Notes: generated by a model not told the origin, from the sequence alone. A stretch of DNA of 64,000 bases from Glandiceps talaboti (GCF_964340395.1 NC_135566.1:10302001-10366000), one strand, 5' to 3'; numbered from the stretch's first letter, positions 1 to 22,598 are shown. Numbers and translations: made by a program.

Positions 1-1250
1 TGATTTTGCGAATCATTCCAAATTTTGCTCAATATTGGCTTGAGACATATATCAATTCTACATCTGATTGAAAACTTAGATATATAAATGTGATTGGTTA
101 GCAGCTGTTCATTTAATAGTGGCATCTATATTTCAGAAGTGAACACTTACACTTGGTCAATATTCTTACATTGAAAAATTACATTTGATGAAATGGCTAA
201 ACTGAAAGATTAATCAGTGTTAACAATAGTGATTTTTTATGAAAATGTCTTAATTAAACTAACACTGCTCTTATGTATATTATATTATATTCTTCATGTT
301 TTGTTTTAGTCATATTTTGATAGTCACAAAAGACCCCCCAGCAAATGATAACACTGCCAATGGCACTGAAGCATAAGTGACTGCTAGCAGTTCATTTCAT
401 AGTAAAGAGGAATAACAGTTGAAAAGTAAAATCTGTCCCACATAGTAAATGGTAAATGTTTCAAATGCCCATGTTCATAGCACCATGATTGTGTTACATA
501 TTTTTTTAATTTTTTTTTTTATTTATTTATTTATTTATTTATTTATTCATTTTTAATTTTTATTTTGTGCTGGGAATTGCTCCCAGCGACTTTCTGTTAT
601 GCAGACATATACACACGATCACAACATATGTGTTACATATACAATCCTGTACAAAATACAGCTTGATCATCAACAACAACAAATATCTTTGGTGGAAGGA
701 CCCGATTGAACAAAATGATAAGAACTGTACTTTTCTAGTCAGATGATGAGGAAGGAACACATTCACTTTAACGTTGCAACATAGAAAGTGAACAATTGTG
801 AATGAATAATATGTATTTTTAGATATATATATCACAACTAAAATACGAATATTTTTGAGTAAAACAACCCAAGCTGTAACCCAACCAACATCCTGAAACG
901 ATTTCAGTAGATTAAAAGTACTAATGTAGTCAACTGGAAATATGACAAAGCACCTGCACTCGCTTCTGTAAATCTGGAATACTTTCAAAGTAAATGTTAC
1001 ATTCCGAATTAAAGTGAAAGATCAGTTGCTATCATTCCGGTTGGGCTACTTATAAGTATGTCTTGAAAACAATATCATTGTCATAAACTCAATCCTCCCA
1101 TACAACTTGAACCTGAATCTACTTGGTAATTTTATTTTTAAAAATGTATCACCTATTTCACCCAATTCCAATCTTTTTGCAGAGCTTGACAACCCAAACT
1201 AAAGCTAATACATAGATATACTACATATTGTGAGCTGAAGGGGTGATGAG
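1..1250. other. 3' flank of RMND1, no gene seen
   Basis: This stretch lies downstream of the RMND1 stop codon. It is AT-rich, with an ATTT run at about 516-552. The 142-codon open frame on the minus strand at 560-988 has no recognisable domain and no coding-like composition, so I do not call it. The RMND1 3' untranslated region probably occupies about 1100-1250. Confidence 0.6.
1131..1136 (-). promoter_or_regulatory. candidate poly(A) signal of RMND1
   Basis: AATAAA on the minus strand, about 115 nt downstream of the RMND1 stop codon. This is the nearest canonical hexamer after the stop. It fits a short 3' UTR but has no transcript support here. Confidence 0.45.
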
Positions 1251-9100
<7,850 letters not shown>

Positions 9101-9167
9101 TTTGGCTGGCAATATGTGCACCTTTCAATTCCAACTGAAAGTAACCAAAATGTTCAGTCAATATATT

Positions 9168-9170
<3 letters not shown>

Positions 9171-9214
<44 letters not shown>
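9171..9214. repeat. (AATC)n microsatellite
   Basis: Eleven tetranucleotide repeats, 36 bp upstream of the acceptor of the first RMND1 coding exon, within the probable 5' UTR intron. Confidence 0.95.
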
Positions 9215-10017
9215 TTTATTGCATAACAACGTGCCACAGTAAGCATGGTAACATACAGAAATAAAGTGAATACACTTATACAGTCATTTAGCCAACTGCT
9301 GGAGGACTGTTTACATCATTATCATTGCAACATTCATTCTGTGAACGGCCATGGCAAAGATCTACTCGTAACATTATTACAGCAAGGTTCATTCTGAGAG
9401 CCTCTATAAACTAGTTGAAAAGACATACCCCAGTACCAGTAACAGATTAAGAACAATTATCTACACAAAAAATTTTACTGCTGCAGATAAATTATATGGT
9501 TTTGTCTTCATCTTTTTTTGTGTGTATTCATTGGCTTCTATACTAGATTGTGTTTTTACAGTTGAGTCAAATAAAATATACTATACTGCATGACACTCTA
9601 TGTATTAAATACATATATGATATATATAATTGAAAATGTGCATATTGTACTTTTTTAAAAAAAGTTTTGACAAAGTTAATTATATTATAAATATAAGATA
9701 TTTATATATATATATATATTACATTCAAAGTAATATATGTAATTTTTTCTCGAGTAAAATGTGGACTGTTGACTTTGTGATTACAGATTTGCATAAATTG
9801 CGTCATCGATCGATCGCGTGATATTAGTAGTATGCTTGTACTATGTGATCGACGATGACCCAACAATGACCCTTCACTCGGTATATTTGTAGAATACCTC
9901 CACATGCTCCAAATACTGTACGTTACATCAGCTAACTTTTCGTGTAGCTGCATGTCACAAACATGCGATTTATGTATAACAACTTGAGGGTAGAGTAAGG
10001 TTACATTAAATACATAC

Positions 10018-10130
10018 CACTTCTTCTGCTCGGTTCCTCAACAAGGGAGCTAGTATAAACTCACGACATTCGATATAAGTTCTCAGATTTGGTCACAGTC
10101 GGACAACTCTGGGACAACAGTGCACACGTG
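10018..10130 (-). other. probable 5' non-coding exon and promoter of RMND1
   Basis: On the minus strand a consensus donor (AAGTG then GTATGT) ends at 10018. An acceptor with a pyrimidine tract lies at 9135, directly upstream of the coding exon. Together they imply an 883-bp intron in the 5' UTR, with transcription starting near 10.1 kb. The 5' limit is approximate, and no TATA box is evident. Confidence 0.45.
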
Positions 10131-10570
10131 GGTTTGGAAGTACTGGTGTGTAGGAAGGACTGACCGACAAATAATTGGTAAAAATCGCATAACGTAACTA
10201 TCTACTTATCTTCAAACACGAATACTGACTAAGAACGATCACAGAGTTGCTACCTTCCGTAATATTGACAGAGGCCGTCTTCTCCGACACCTCTATGGGT
10301 AGGTGCCATTTTTACTGTCATGTTCGCCGTGTGAGGGCGCTATACAAACAGGTTTCTGTCTCACCTTTATCATGTCACATACAAAATTTATAGTAATCGT
10401 ACTTTTGCTAATCTGGAAAGGTCATTCTAAATCTAACCATGGAAGTATACCTCCATGATCTAATTGAACTTGCATAAAGTATATTTGTAGATATATTTGA
10501 TTACAGCTTGAAAAAAAATGCTGAAGGAAATGAAGAATAGTGATACCTTATTATTGTTGGATTGCATTAA

Positions 10571-11008
10571 AGGGGGAACACAACTCCAAATATTTGACAT
10601 TTTCATAAAATATGAGTTCCGGAGAGTCATTTCATGATTTTTCATCACCTACAATGACTTGCCATTTCAGGAAACATCAAGTTGGTCTTTCGCATTTTAA
10701 TATAAAATATCTTTACCATCATGGAAATTTATTCAAGTTGCACCACAGAATATTCATGACTCTTCAGTGCCTATGCCTAAACAGTGTAAAACAGCTCTCA
10801 TGAATATTCAGTATACAACTTGAATATGTTATTTCTGCTGGCTCCCATGATGCAATAGCCCATAGAAAAGATGTCCTGAAAATTTGGCACAAAATCAACT
10901 TGATGCTTTTTCTGAATTTGTAATTGTAGGTGATGTAAAACAATGAAATGACTCTCCAGAACTTATAGTTTACGAGAATGACTTCATTTCCTGGAGTGAC
11001 ATTCCCCT
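10571..11008. mobile_element. 438-bp palindromic element with TTAA target duplications
   Basis: The two halves are inverted copies. The left half starts AGGGGGAACACAACTCC and the right half, read in reverse, starts AGGGGAATGTCACTCC. Later blocks match in the same way (GGAGAGTCATTTCAT; CATCACCTACAAT). Both ends are flanked by TTAA (10567-10570 and 11009-11012). This is typical of non-autonomous Kolobok or piggyBac-type transposons; the AGGG ends favour Kolobok, which is an inference. No protein is encoded. Confidence 0.85.
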
Positions 11009-11076
11009 TTAAACCCAATAACTCATGATTTGATGGGGTGAAGGGATTTCCATTGTAATTTGCCATGAGATTTCCT

Positions 11077-11148
11077 AGTCTGTTAGGTACACCATGATGG
11101 GGTGCCCTCACACATGAGGGCAGAATGACATGGCACATCTTACAGTCT
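11077..11148. mobile_element. quasi-palindromic ~100-bp element, copy 3 (shortened)
   Basis: Opposite orientation to copies 1 and 2. It starts AGTCTGTTAGGTACACC and ends CACATCTTACAGTCT, with the core GGTGCCCTCACACATGAGGG. It lacks about 30 bp of the middle. Confidence 0.75.
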
Positions 11149-11299
11149 GGAGATTTCCCCATGAAATTCTCTTTACATTGGTTTCATTGTGGTTCAGTTG
11201 TAGAAGTTAGAAGGAATTCTTGAGAGAATGGATTATTATTTTATCTCTAGCATTGTGAAATAACATATTTTTTACTAAATTAATTGATTATGGAATCAT

Positions 11300-11645
11300 G
11301 ATGGGCAAATGGTTAGAGTGGTCTGCTCAGAATCTGCAGGTTGCAGGTTGGAACCCTGCCGTTGCTTTTTGTTTCTGAGTGGCTAGAGTCCTTGGGCAAG
11401 ATATGAACTGCGATTGTGCCTCAGTCAACCCAGCTGTATAATTGGGACCTCATAGGATAGAGGTTGCAATGTGAATGCTTTAATCCTATGCGCTTATAGA
11501 GGCTGCAATGGATTGTATGCTCCCCAAGGAGTTGAGGAAGTAAAGGGCTGTTGTGCCACTATAGATCTGTGCCAGAGGTAATAATTGTAAGGCGCTTTGA
11601 GCACAGAGTGGGAAAGCGCTATATAAAAACTAACATTATCATTTA
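11300..11645 (+). mobile_element. tRNA-derived SINE, near full length
   Basis: The 5' end has a pol III A-box-like sequence (TGGTTAGAGTGG) and, about 34 bp later, a B-box-like sequence (GGTTGGAACCC). A non-tRNA body follows, and the 3' end is GCGCTTTGAGC ... AAAGCGCTATATAAAAAC, a tail type shared by several metazoan SINE families. It ends in an ATT-rich stretch. A second, 5'-truncated copy is at 62349-62677, about 85% alike by eye. It lies between RMND1 and the next gene. Confidence 0.88.
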
Positions 11646-12575
11646 ATGTTATTATTAATAACCAACTATGAGACTTACTGGTATGCATAAATTAAGTTTA
11701 TTGAATATAATATTTGTATATATATAAATATTTAACCGACATACTGATCCATACTAGATATTTGCTGAATGATTATGCAGTTGCCTATCCAACCCTGTTG
11801 TTATCTATGCAATATACGCGATCATTTGGCTGGTGCTATAGGCGTGGTCATGTTGCTAAACATATTTGCATACAATTTTAGTGTGGGTCATCTATGACCC
11901 GTCACTTCCAAAATTGTGGGTCGGGTCCAAAAATGTGTGGCAAATGACCTAAAAAAAAACCTCTGACTGCAACACTGAAAGTGTCTTTTTTTTCTTATTA
12001 CACAATGGTTTCCCTTGAAAAGCATCCATTGTCAGAGTGGTCTTGGTGATATCATGGTTTCAAATATACCAGCAATATTAAATACACATTACTGAATACT
12101 ACATGTACTGACTATGAAAGAATCCATTTGAGATAGAATCAGCTTCAATGTGGGTGAAGAAATAAGACTATTTCAAACTAAAATAACAGCATAGGGCATG
12201 AGTGTACAGAACATGACAGTGCAGTACATTAGAGTATATAGGACATGACAGCCCAGTACATGAAAACAACAGCACATAACATAACATAACATCACAGAAC
12301 ATGCTTGTGACAGAGTGGAGTTCGCTGACCTAATATAGTGACATCATCACATAGATTTGCATACTTGGATATTATTTACCCAATGTATTTTTATGACCGT
12401 GATCAAATATTGCTAGACGGTTCCAGCCTAGCAGCCACACAAAAGACAGTTTAGTTCCACAAATATCAGTGTAGTTGGTGAATTATTCGTTGTTTGATAA
12501 TTCAACTCAACTCGTCTCAAGTTGTCTCGTCTCCCTGAGACTTCTCAGTTCACAATGCTATAAAGTATATGGTCT

Positions 12576-15500
12576 TCATTCAACATTTTGAGCCTGTAGA
12601 CATGCATCAAGTATTAACATCCTGGACCGTCTCACATCTTTGGATAAAATCTGACTATTTGTAGAAGTTGTTTCTTCCTGTAGAAATACACAAAAGATAA
12701 AATTATGTACATGAACTTGAATATTTTTCACAGTTTTTATTTTATTTTGTCTTTTACACAAAGTGAAAGCATACTATCATTTTGTAGTAACATGCTGATC
12801 AATAAAGAAACATTTTTTTTGATGATGAAAAAATGGTAAAACTGTCAATGAGGTAAACAAAAATAGCATTGAATTTGTTCAGAACACTTAACATGAAAAT
12901 AAGATTACATCTTGACTTTCTCTCCTGTACAAATTGCATGCATACATTTTGAGAGATCAAAGTAATCACAACAGTATAGGACAATGTTTACATAAATTTG
13001 TACTCTGAAAATGTAATTGTTTCTTGTATTGTGTGCATCAGCAAGAATATAAAGAGCATGTGATATTAGGCATCGTGATAGCGCCCTCTGTGTTGTGTCT
13101 TGTGTGAAAATAAATCATGGTCACAGATACATATTTTGTAATTCTAGAAATAAATCAGAATTTATACTTGCCTGTCTATCAGTGTCTCTACCCATAAGAA
13201 ATGGTGTAAATCCTAGTGTCTGAGCATTCAAACATTCATCTAAGAACTGACACTTCTGAAGTCTTGCCTTGCTCCTTGGCTGTATGTATGTAAAGAATAC
13301 AACAATATATAAATATGTGATAAATCTAGTCACCTACAACAAATCATCACTTTTTACCTAGGCATTCAGTAGGCTTTTGAAATTAAAAGTTTTTATAGTC
13401 ATATAACCGTAAATTTGGATGCTGAAAGCTTGGGAAACTATGTAAGTATCACTGTGTTGTGGTGTTATTGTTGAAACAATTTCATATTATACCTTTAAAT
13501 AACCTGATGTTCATCTATCATATAGGTTGGCTTACTGAGGCAGTTCAGTGCAGAAGTCTTGGTGAAACATCTTGGCCAGAAACACTTTACTGTTTATTGT
13601 ATACTCTGTAAACCTGGAAATGTTCGCGTAAGATTTATTTTCGCTAATTTCGCTACAAAACAAAAACGCGAAAATAAGTAGTAGCGAAAATATATATTTC
13701 TGCATAATGCAATGTACCAGTATGGTTATTAGTGAAAATTAATCTTTGTGAACTACATGAAGACTGTAAAATCGCAAAATTTTCTAGTCGTGAAAATATG
13801 CAGGTTTACAATATGTATCATATAGACACATTGTAAGTTAAACCTCATTAAAAAATGTCACTCAATTGTACTTTCCAGAATTTTATCAGGTGAAATCTGT
13901 TAGAAAGTTCACTAACCGTCATTTTATCATTCACTGCCTGTTCCACCTTTGTTGTTTGTATCTGTCTCTGTGGCGTTACTGGTGTAGTTACTGACTTTTC
14001 TACTTTTGTCCTAGTCTTTCTGTTTTCATTCAATTTTGGTGACTCCTTGGCTTTCTGTAGTGCCTTCTTTGCCTTCTCTGCTATGACTGGATTCTGACAT
14101 TGGTAATTTCCTATCAATGTCGTTGAATGTCTCTGTTTTTTCTGTTCCAGGTATGCTTCATATTTCCGTTCAAAGTTCACTGTTTGGATTTTCTTAAGTA
14201 CTTCTGCAAATGTTCTGTTTGGTATCAATGCCTTAACAATTGACTGCTGTAATTGTAATTTATCTAATCTCTGTCGAAGACTTCCTGGCTTTCTAGTTCT
14301 CAGAGATCTTTTTCTATTGGGTGTCTCTTTCATCTGATCAAGTTTTCTATTCATTGTAATATCAACAACTTTGATAAGAGCTTGTAGTTCATCTTCACTC
14401 CATCTTTTACGTTGCCCTTCATGCGTTCTTTCTGACCTTTTCTTTTTTGATTTCTCGGTCTTGACTAGTTTATTACCTAATGAAAACATTATAGTGGTAT
14501 AGTTTGTACTTTTTGTTATAAAGCAAATATTTAGTAATCAATGTGTAGTTAGAAGTGATTTGTGATATTTTTAAAAAGATTTGACTTCCATTTCCATTCA
14601 TTCTTACATTTTGACATCTTCTGTATGGGATTGTGTCCTACATTTTATACAGGTAAGTAGATCACCCATTATTTAGTTGTATCATCATTTCTAACTACAA
14701 CACCAATAAACTTAACTGAACACAACTTTGATCAAAGTAAACAAACCATTTCTAACTACAACACCAATAAACTTTACTGAACACAACTTTGATCAAAGTA
14801 AACAAACCATTTCTAACTACCACACCAATAAACTTTACTGAACACAACTTTGATCAAAGTAAACAAACCATTTCTAACTACAACACCAATAAACTTTACT
14901 GAACACAACTTTGATCAAAGTAAACAAACCATTTCTAACTACCACACCAATAAACTTTACTGAACACAACTTTGATCAAAGTAAACAAACCATTTCTAAC
15001 TACCACACCAATAAACTTTACTGAACACAACTTTGATCAAAGTAAACAAACCATTTGAAATGGATGATTTCTAACTACCACACCAATAAACTTTACTGAA
15101 GACAACTTTGATCAAAGTAAACAAACCATTTCTAACTACCATACCAATAAACTTTACTGAAGACATCTTTGATCAAAGTAAACAAACCAATTCTAACTAC
15201 CACACCAATAAACTTTACTGAAGACATCTTTGATCAAAGTAAACAAACCATTTCTAACTACCACACCAATAAACTTTACTGAACACAACTTTGATCAAAG
15301 TAAACAAACCATTTCTAACTACCACACCAATAAACTTTACTGAACACAACTTTGATCAAAGTAAACAAACCATTTGAAATGGATGATTTCTAACTACCAC
15401 ACCAATAAACTTTACTGAAGACAACTTTGATCAAAGTAAACAAACCATTTCTAACTACCATACCAATAAACTTTACTGAAGACAACTTTGATCAAAGTAA

Positions 15501-18500
15501 ACAAACCATTTCTAACTACCACACCAATAAACTTTACTGAACACAACTTTGATCAAAGTAAACAAACCATTTGAAATGGATGATTTCTAACTACCACACC
15601 AATAAACTTTACTGAAGACAACTTTGATCAAAGTAAACAAACCATTTCTAACTACCATACCAATAAACTTTACTGAAGACAACTTTGATCAAAGTAAACA
15701 AACCATTTCTAACTACCACACCAATAAACTTTACTGAAGACAACTTTGATCAAAGTAAACAAACCACTTCTACGTACCACACCAATAAACTTTACTGAAC
15801 ACAGCTTTGATCAAAGTAAACAAACCATTTCTAACTACCACACCAATAAACTTTACTGAAGACAACTTTGATCAAAGTAAACAAACCATTTCTAACTACC
15901 ACACCAATAAACTTTACTGAACACAACTTTGATCAAAGTAAACAAACCATTTCTAACTACCACACCAATAAACTTTCCAGTACTGAAGACAATTTTGATC
16001 AAAGTAAACAAACCATTTCTAACTACCACACCAATAAACTTTACTGAACACAACTTTGATCAAAGTAAACAAACCATTTCTAATTACCACACCAATAAAC
16101 TTTACTGAACACAACTTTGATCAAAGTAAACAAATCATTTCTAATTACCACACCAATAAACTTTACTGAACACAACTTTGATCAAAGTAAACAAACCATT
16201 TCTAACTACCACACCAATAAACTTTACTGAAGACAACTTTGATCAAAGTAAACAAACCATGCTAACTACCACACCAATAAACTTTACTGAAGACAACTTT
16301 GATCAAAGTAAACAAACCAATTCTAACTACCACACCAATAAACTTTACTGAAGACAACTTTGATCAAAGTAAACAAACCAATTCTAACTACCACACCAAT
16401 AAACTTTACTGAAGACAACTTTGATCAAAGTAAACAAACCAATTCTAACTACCACACCAATAAACTTTACTGAAGACAACTTTGATCAAAGTAAACAAAC
16501 CATTTGTAACTACCACACCAATAAACTTTACTGAACACAACTTTGATCAAAGTAAACAAACCATTTCTAACTACCACACCAATAAACTTTACTGAAGACA
16601 TCTTTGATCAAAGTAAACAAACCATTTCTAACTACCACACCAATAAACTTTACTGAACACAACTTTGATCAAAGTAAACAAACCAATTCTAACTACCACA
16701 CCAATAAACTTTACTGAAGACATCTTTGATCAAAGTAAACAAACCATTTGTAACTACCACACCAATAAACTTTACTGAACACAACTTTGATCAAAGTAAA
16801 CAAACCATTTCTAACTACCACACCAATAAACTTTACTGAAGACATCTTTGATCAAAGTAAACAAACCATTTCTAACTACCACACCAATAAACTTTACTGA
16901 ACACAACTTTGATCAAAGTAAACAAACCATTTCTAACTAACACACCAATAAACTTTACTGAAGACAACTTTGATCAAAGTAAACAAACCATTTGAAATGG
17001 ATGATTTCTAACTACCACACCAATAAACTTTACTGAAGACAACTTTGATCAAAGTAAACAAACCATTTCTAACTACCACACCAATAAACTTTACTGAACA
17101 CAACTTTGATCAAAGTAAACAAACCATTTGAAATGGATGATTTCTAACTACCACACCAATAAACTTTACTGAAGACAACTTTGATCAAAGTAAACAAACC
17201 ATTGTAACTACCATACCAATAAACTTTACTGAAGACAACTTTGATCAAAGTAAACAAACCATTTCTAACTACAACACCAATAAACTTTACTGAAGACAAC
17301 TTTGATCAAAGTAAACAAACCATTTCTAACTACAACACCAATAAACTTTACTGAAGACAACTTTGATCAAAGTAAACAAACCATTTCTAACTATCACACC
17401 AATAAACTTTACTGAAGACATCTTTGATCAAAGTAAACAAACCATTTCTAACTACAACACCAATAAACTTTACTGAACACATCTTTGATCAAAGTAAACA
17501 AACCATTTCTAACTACCACACCAATAAACTTTACTGAAGACAACTTTGATCAAAGTAAACAAACCATTTCTAACTACCACACCAATAAACTTTACTGAAC
17601 ACAGCTTTGATCAAAGTAAACAAACCATTTCTAACTACCACACCAATAAACTTTACTGAAGACATCTTTGATCAAAGTAAACAAACCATTTCTAACTACC
17701 ACACCAATAAACTTTACTGAAGACATCTTTGATCAAAGTAAACAAACCAATTCTAACTACCACACCAATAAACTTTACTGAAGACAACTTTGATCAAAGT
17801 AAACAAACCATTTCTAACTACCACACCAATAAACTTTACTGAAGACAACTTTGATCAAAGTAAACAAACCATTTTTAACTACCACACCAATAAACTTTAC
17901 TGAAGACAACTTTGATCAAAGTAAACAAACCATTTTTTACTACCAAACCAATAAACATTACTGAAGACAACTTTGATCAAAGTAAACAAACCATTTCTAA
18001 CTACCACACCAATAAACTTTACTGAAGACAACTTTGATCAAAGTAAACAAACCATTTCTAACTACCACACCAATAAACTTTACTGAAGACAACTTTGATC
18101 AAAGTAAACAAACCATTTCTAACTACCACACCAATAAACTTTACTGAAGACAACTTTGATCAAAGTAAACAAACCATTTCTAACTACCACACCAATAAAC
18201 TTTACTGAACACAACTTTGATCAAAGTAAACAAACCATTTCTAACTACCACACCAATAAACTTTACTGAACACAACTTTGATCAAAGTAAACAAACCATT
18301 TCTAACTACCACACCAATAAACTTTACTGAACACAACTTTGATCAAAGTAAACAAACCATTTCTAACTACCACACCAATAAACTTTACTGAACACAACTT
18401 TGATCAAAGTAAACAAACCATTTCTAACTACCACACCAATAAACTTTACTGAACACAACTTTGATCAAAGTAAACAAACCACTTCTACGTAGCACATGTA

Positions 18501-19968
18501 TTTCCTAGCAAACAATTATTTTGACCCAAATCAATCCCCCTTCATCAGCTGTTAGTGTACATGTTTCTTAACATAAATATCAGCATGACTATATTGTTTT
18601 TGTCCAAAACACTGATGAGGAGTGATTGAATGATGACAACTGTGCTAAGATATTAAAATACATTCTGGTAAACTAATGATGATAATTGCATACATGACAA
18701 TGCCGTATACTCAATTTTCTTGGTCAAGAGACTGATATGCATAATTTGTTATTCCTAAACTAGCCTGTTGCAAAGACTTGTAAGTTGCTAGTCCAGACCA
18801 AGGCAACTCTGACTTGAGTATGGAGCCGAGGTCAGACCTGTACCCTGACCACATATATCTGACTGTATTCAAATCAGTGTTGCCTCAGACTAGTCTGTTT
18901 CAAGACCCCTCAAATGTTCTAGTCAGTGTTGCCTCAGACTAGTCTGTTTCAAGACCCCTCAAATGTTCAAGTCAGTGTTGCCTCAGACTAGTCTGTTTCA
19001 AGACTCCCCCAAATCACTTACCCAGTAAGGAATAACTCTTAGCCACTGTTTTATCTATGATGTCCTCAGACATATCTTGTACATAGGTCCAATTCATAGT
19101 CGGTAAATCACAGCTTGGTTCTACAGGATGGTTTGTTTGTGAGAACAAACCTCTCTCACTATTAACAATACATCCACCTGTAGTAATGCAAAAAGTAAAG
19201 AGTGAGGAAAGAGTTTCTTTTGTACCCCCCCCCCACCCCATCCATTCTTCTCAACAGTGTCAAGTGAAAAACACCACTTTTATTGCCCTATTAAACCACA
19301 CTAACTAAAAACCCTTAATCGCCTAAGTTAGCAACTTTTTGTTACATTTCTATTATTTTCTGAATAAAATAATGACAAAATGTAGTGAGACTTAAAACTA
19401 GGGGGTACAAAAGGAACTCTTACCAACAGAGATGATAAAATTGCCAAAAATGTTTCCTTTGAAAACTTGGGAAAATAAACAATGTGAGTTTTTGAATAAA
19501 TTATGGCCTGATTCTGAGCATACTCATAATACATTGCATTATTTTCTTATTTTCCATTCATGTATGTGGTTTCCAGGCCTGTAACGGACAGATTTTCATT
19601 CATTGCAGAAACTTGTGATTAGTAAAGAAAGTGCCATTTTTTAAAAACAAAAGTGTAGACAACACTGCTGGTTAGTCCGAGGAGACTCTGACTTCGGTAA
19701 GGAGTCATTGTATCATTCTACGACTCGCTGGTGTTCTTCATCTTCAGACTTCAACTTGAAGAAAATTGAAATCAAAATACCAACGTGAGCAAATAAAAGT
19801 GTCATTCATCCGATGTGTGCACTTTACTACACACCTTTCCAACCGTTAGATAATGTTATATGGTGGTTAAAACTATGATAAAGTTCACTTACTGCTCTGT
19901 AACAGACATGACAGGGGTTGTATATTTGGACGACTTTGACAAGGAGATCTATTCAAATTCACCGCCAT
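12576..19968 (-). CDS. unrecognised basic protein, 333 aa, 5 exons
   Basis: I do not recognise this protein. Exons in transcript order: 19968-19893, 19177-19022, 14476-13917, 13279-13172, 12677-12576; 1002 nt, frame kept at every junction. The start is AAAATGGCGG. Residues 1-80 are neutral and include WTYVQDMSEDIIDKTVAKSY. Residues 83-190 are very rich in Lys and Arg (KSKKKR, QRKRWSEDELQAL), suggesting a nuclear, nucleic-acid-linked role; RWSEDELQAL is weakly SANT/Myb-like. A Lys-rich linker follows (195-264). The last two exons each carry LDxCLxAQ (277-284 and 323-330), an internal duplication that supports both being real. The intron after 13172 uses a GC donor (CAG then GCAAGT). If that splice is skipped, 16 more codons lead to a stop at 13121. 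Intron 2 contains the 61-bp satellite. Confidence 0.78.
14686..18491. repeat. 61-bp satellite, about 60 tandem units
   Basis: A head-to-tail array, 61 bp per unit, filling most of intron 2 of the 333-aa gene. Units differ at a few positions (GAACACAAC, GAAGACAAC, GAAGACATC). Five units carry a 12-bp extension, TTGAAATGGATG, near 15.05, 15.37, 15.57, 16.99 and 17.12 kb. Every unit has the 14-bp perfect palindrome ACTTTGATCAAAGT followed directly by AAACAAACC, and an AATAAA on the plus strand. Confidence 0.98.
18875..19015. repeat. 49-bp tandem triplication beside a splice donor
   Basis: Three copies start at 18875, 18924 and 18973 with CAGTGTTGCCTCAGACTAG. The third copy runs up to the splice donor of the exon ending at 19022, so the repeat edge lies within about 10 bp of the exon. 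Confidence 0.93.
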
Positions 19969-22110
<2,142 letters not shown>

Positions 22111-22592
22111 GATTATAGTGGGCTAGTGTGTCAACTGTTTATAAATGAGGTCATTTACAGTTGCCAAGGGTGTCAATAGCAATATAAATCAGGTCTTTTA
22201 CAGTTGCCTAGGGTGTCAACTACATATAAATCAGGTCTTTTACAGTTGCCTAGGGTGTCAAGATTGTCAACTTCATATGCTGAAATTTGCCACATTCATG
22301 AACTGTGTATGATCCACATCTGGGCTTTCCTGGAGGCATACAAAAAATAGTGCCAATGGCACTGTAGCAGAACTGTATCCTATTATGTATTACATCTACC
22401 AAGAACACCCATAGTGTTTAATTTATGTTATTCAATCAATTAAGTATCAAAATGGATAACATTATGTCTTCTTCAGAACATCAGAGACTTGTACATTAAA
22501 AGTAAAATATACATTATTTTCATAAAAAGTAATACAAAATTATGTAAAAGTAATAGATATTATCAGAGTTGATGATAGAAATCTCAGTATAT

Positions 22593-22598
22593 AATAAA
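22593..22598 (+). promoter_or_regulatory. candidate poly(A) signal of the CENPV-like gene
   Basis: AATAAA 480 bp after the stop codon, the first canonical hexamer on this strand. It lies 34 bp from the opposing PIGL signal. Confidence 0.5.

Noticed and set aside
560-988. 142-codon minus-strand frame downstream of RMND1
   Set aside because: Hydrophobic, AT-driven composition, no domain and no splice or promoter context.
11300-11645. Functional tRNA gene
   Set aside because: A- and B-box-like sequences are present but no cloverleaf or anticodon stem forms, and the long body and tail make it a SINE.
13121-13333. Single-exon reading of the whole 70-codon frame as one gene
   Set aside because: Only 13172-13279 fits as an exon with an acceptor in phase; the upstream part is intron.
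14686-18491. CRISPR array
   Set aside because: The units are contiguous tandem repeats without unique spacers, in an animal genome intron.
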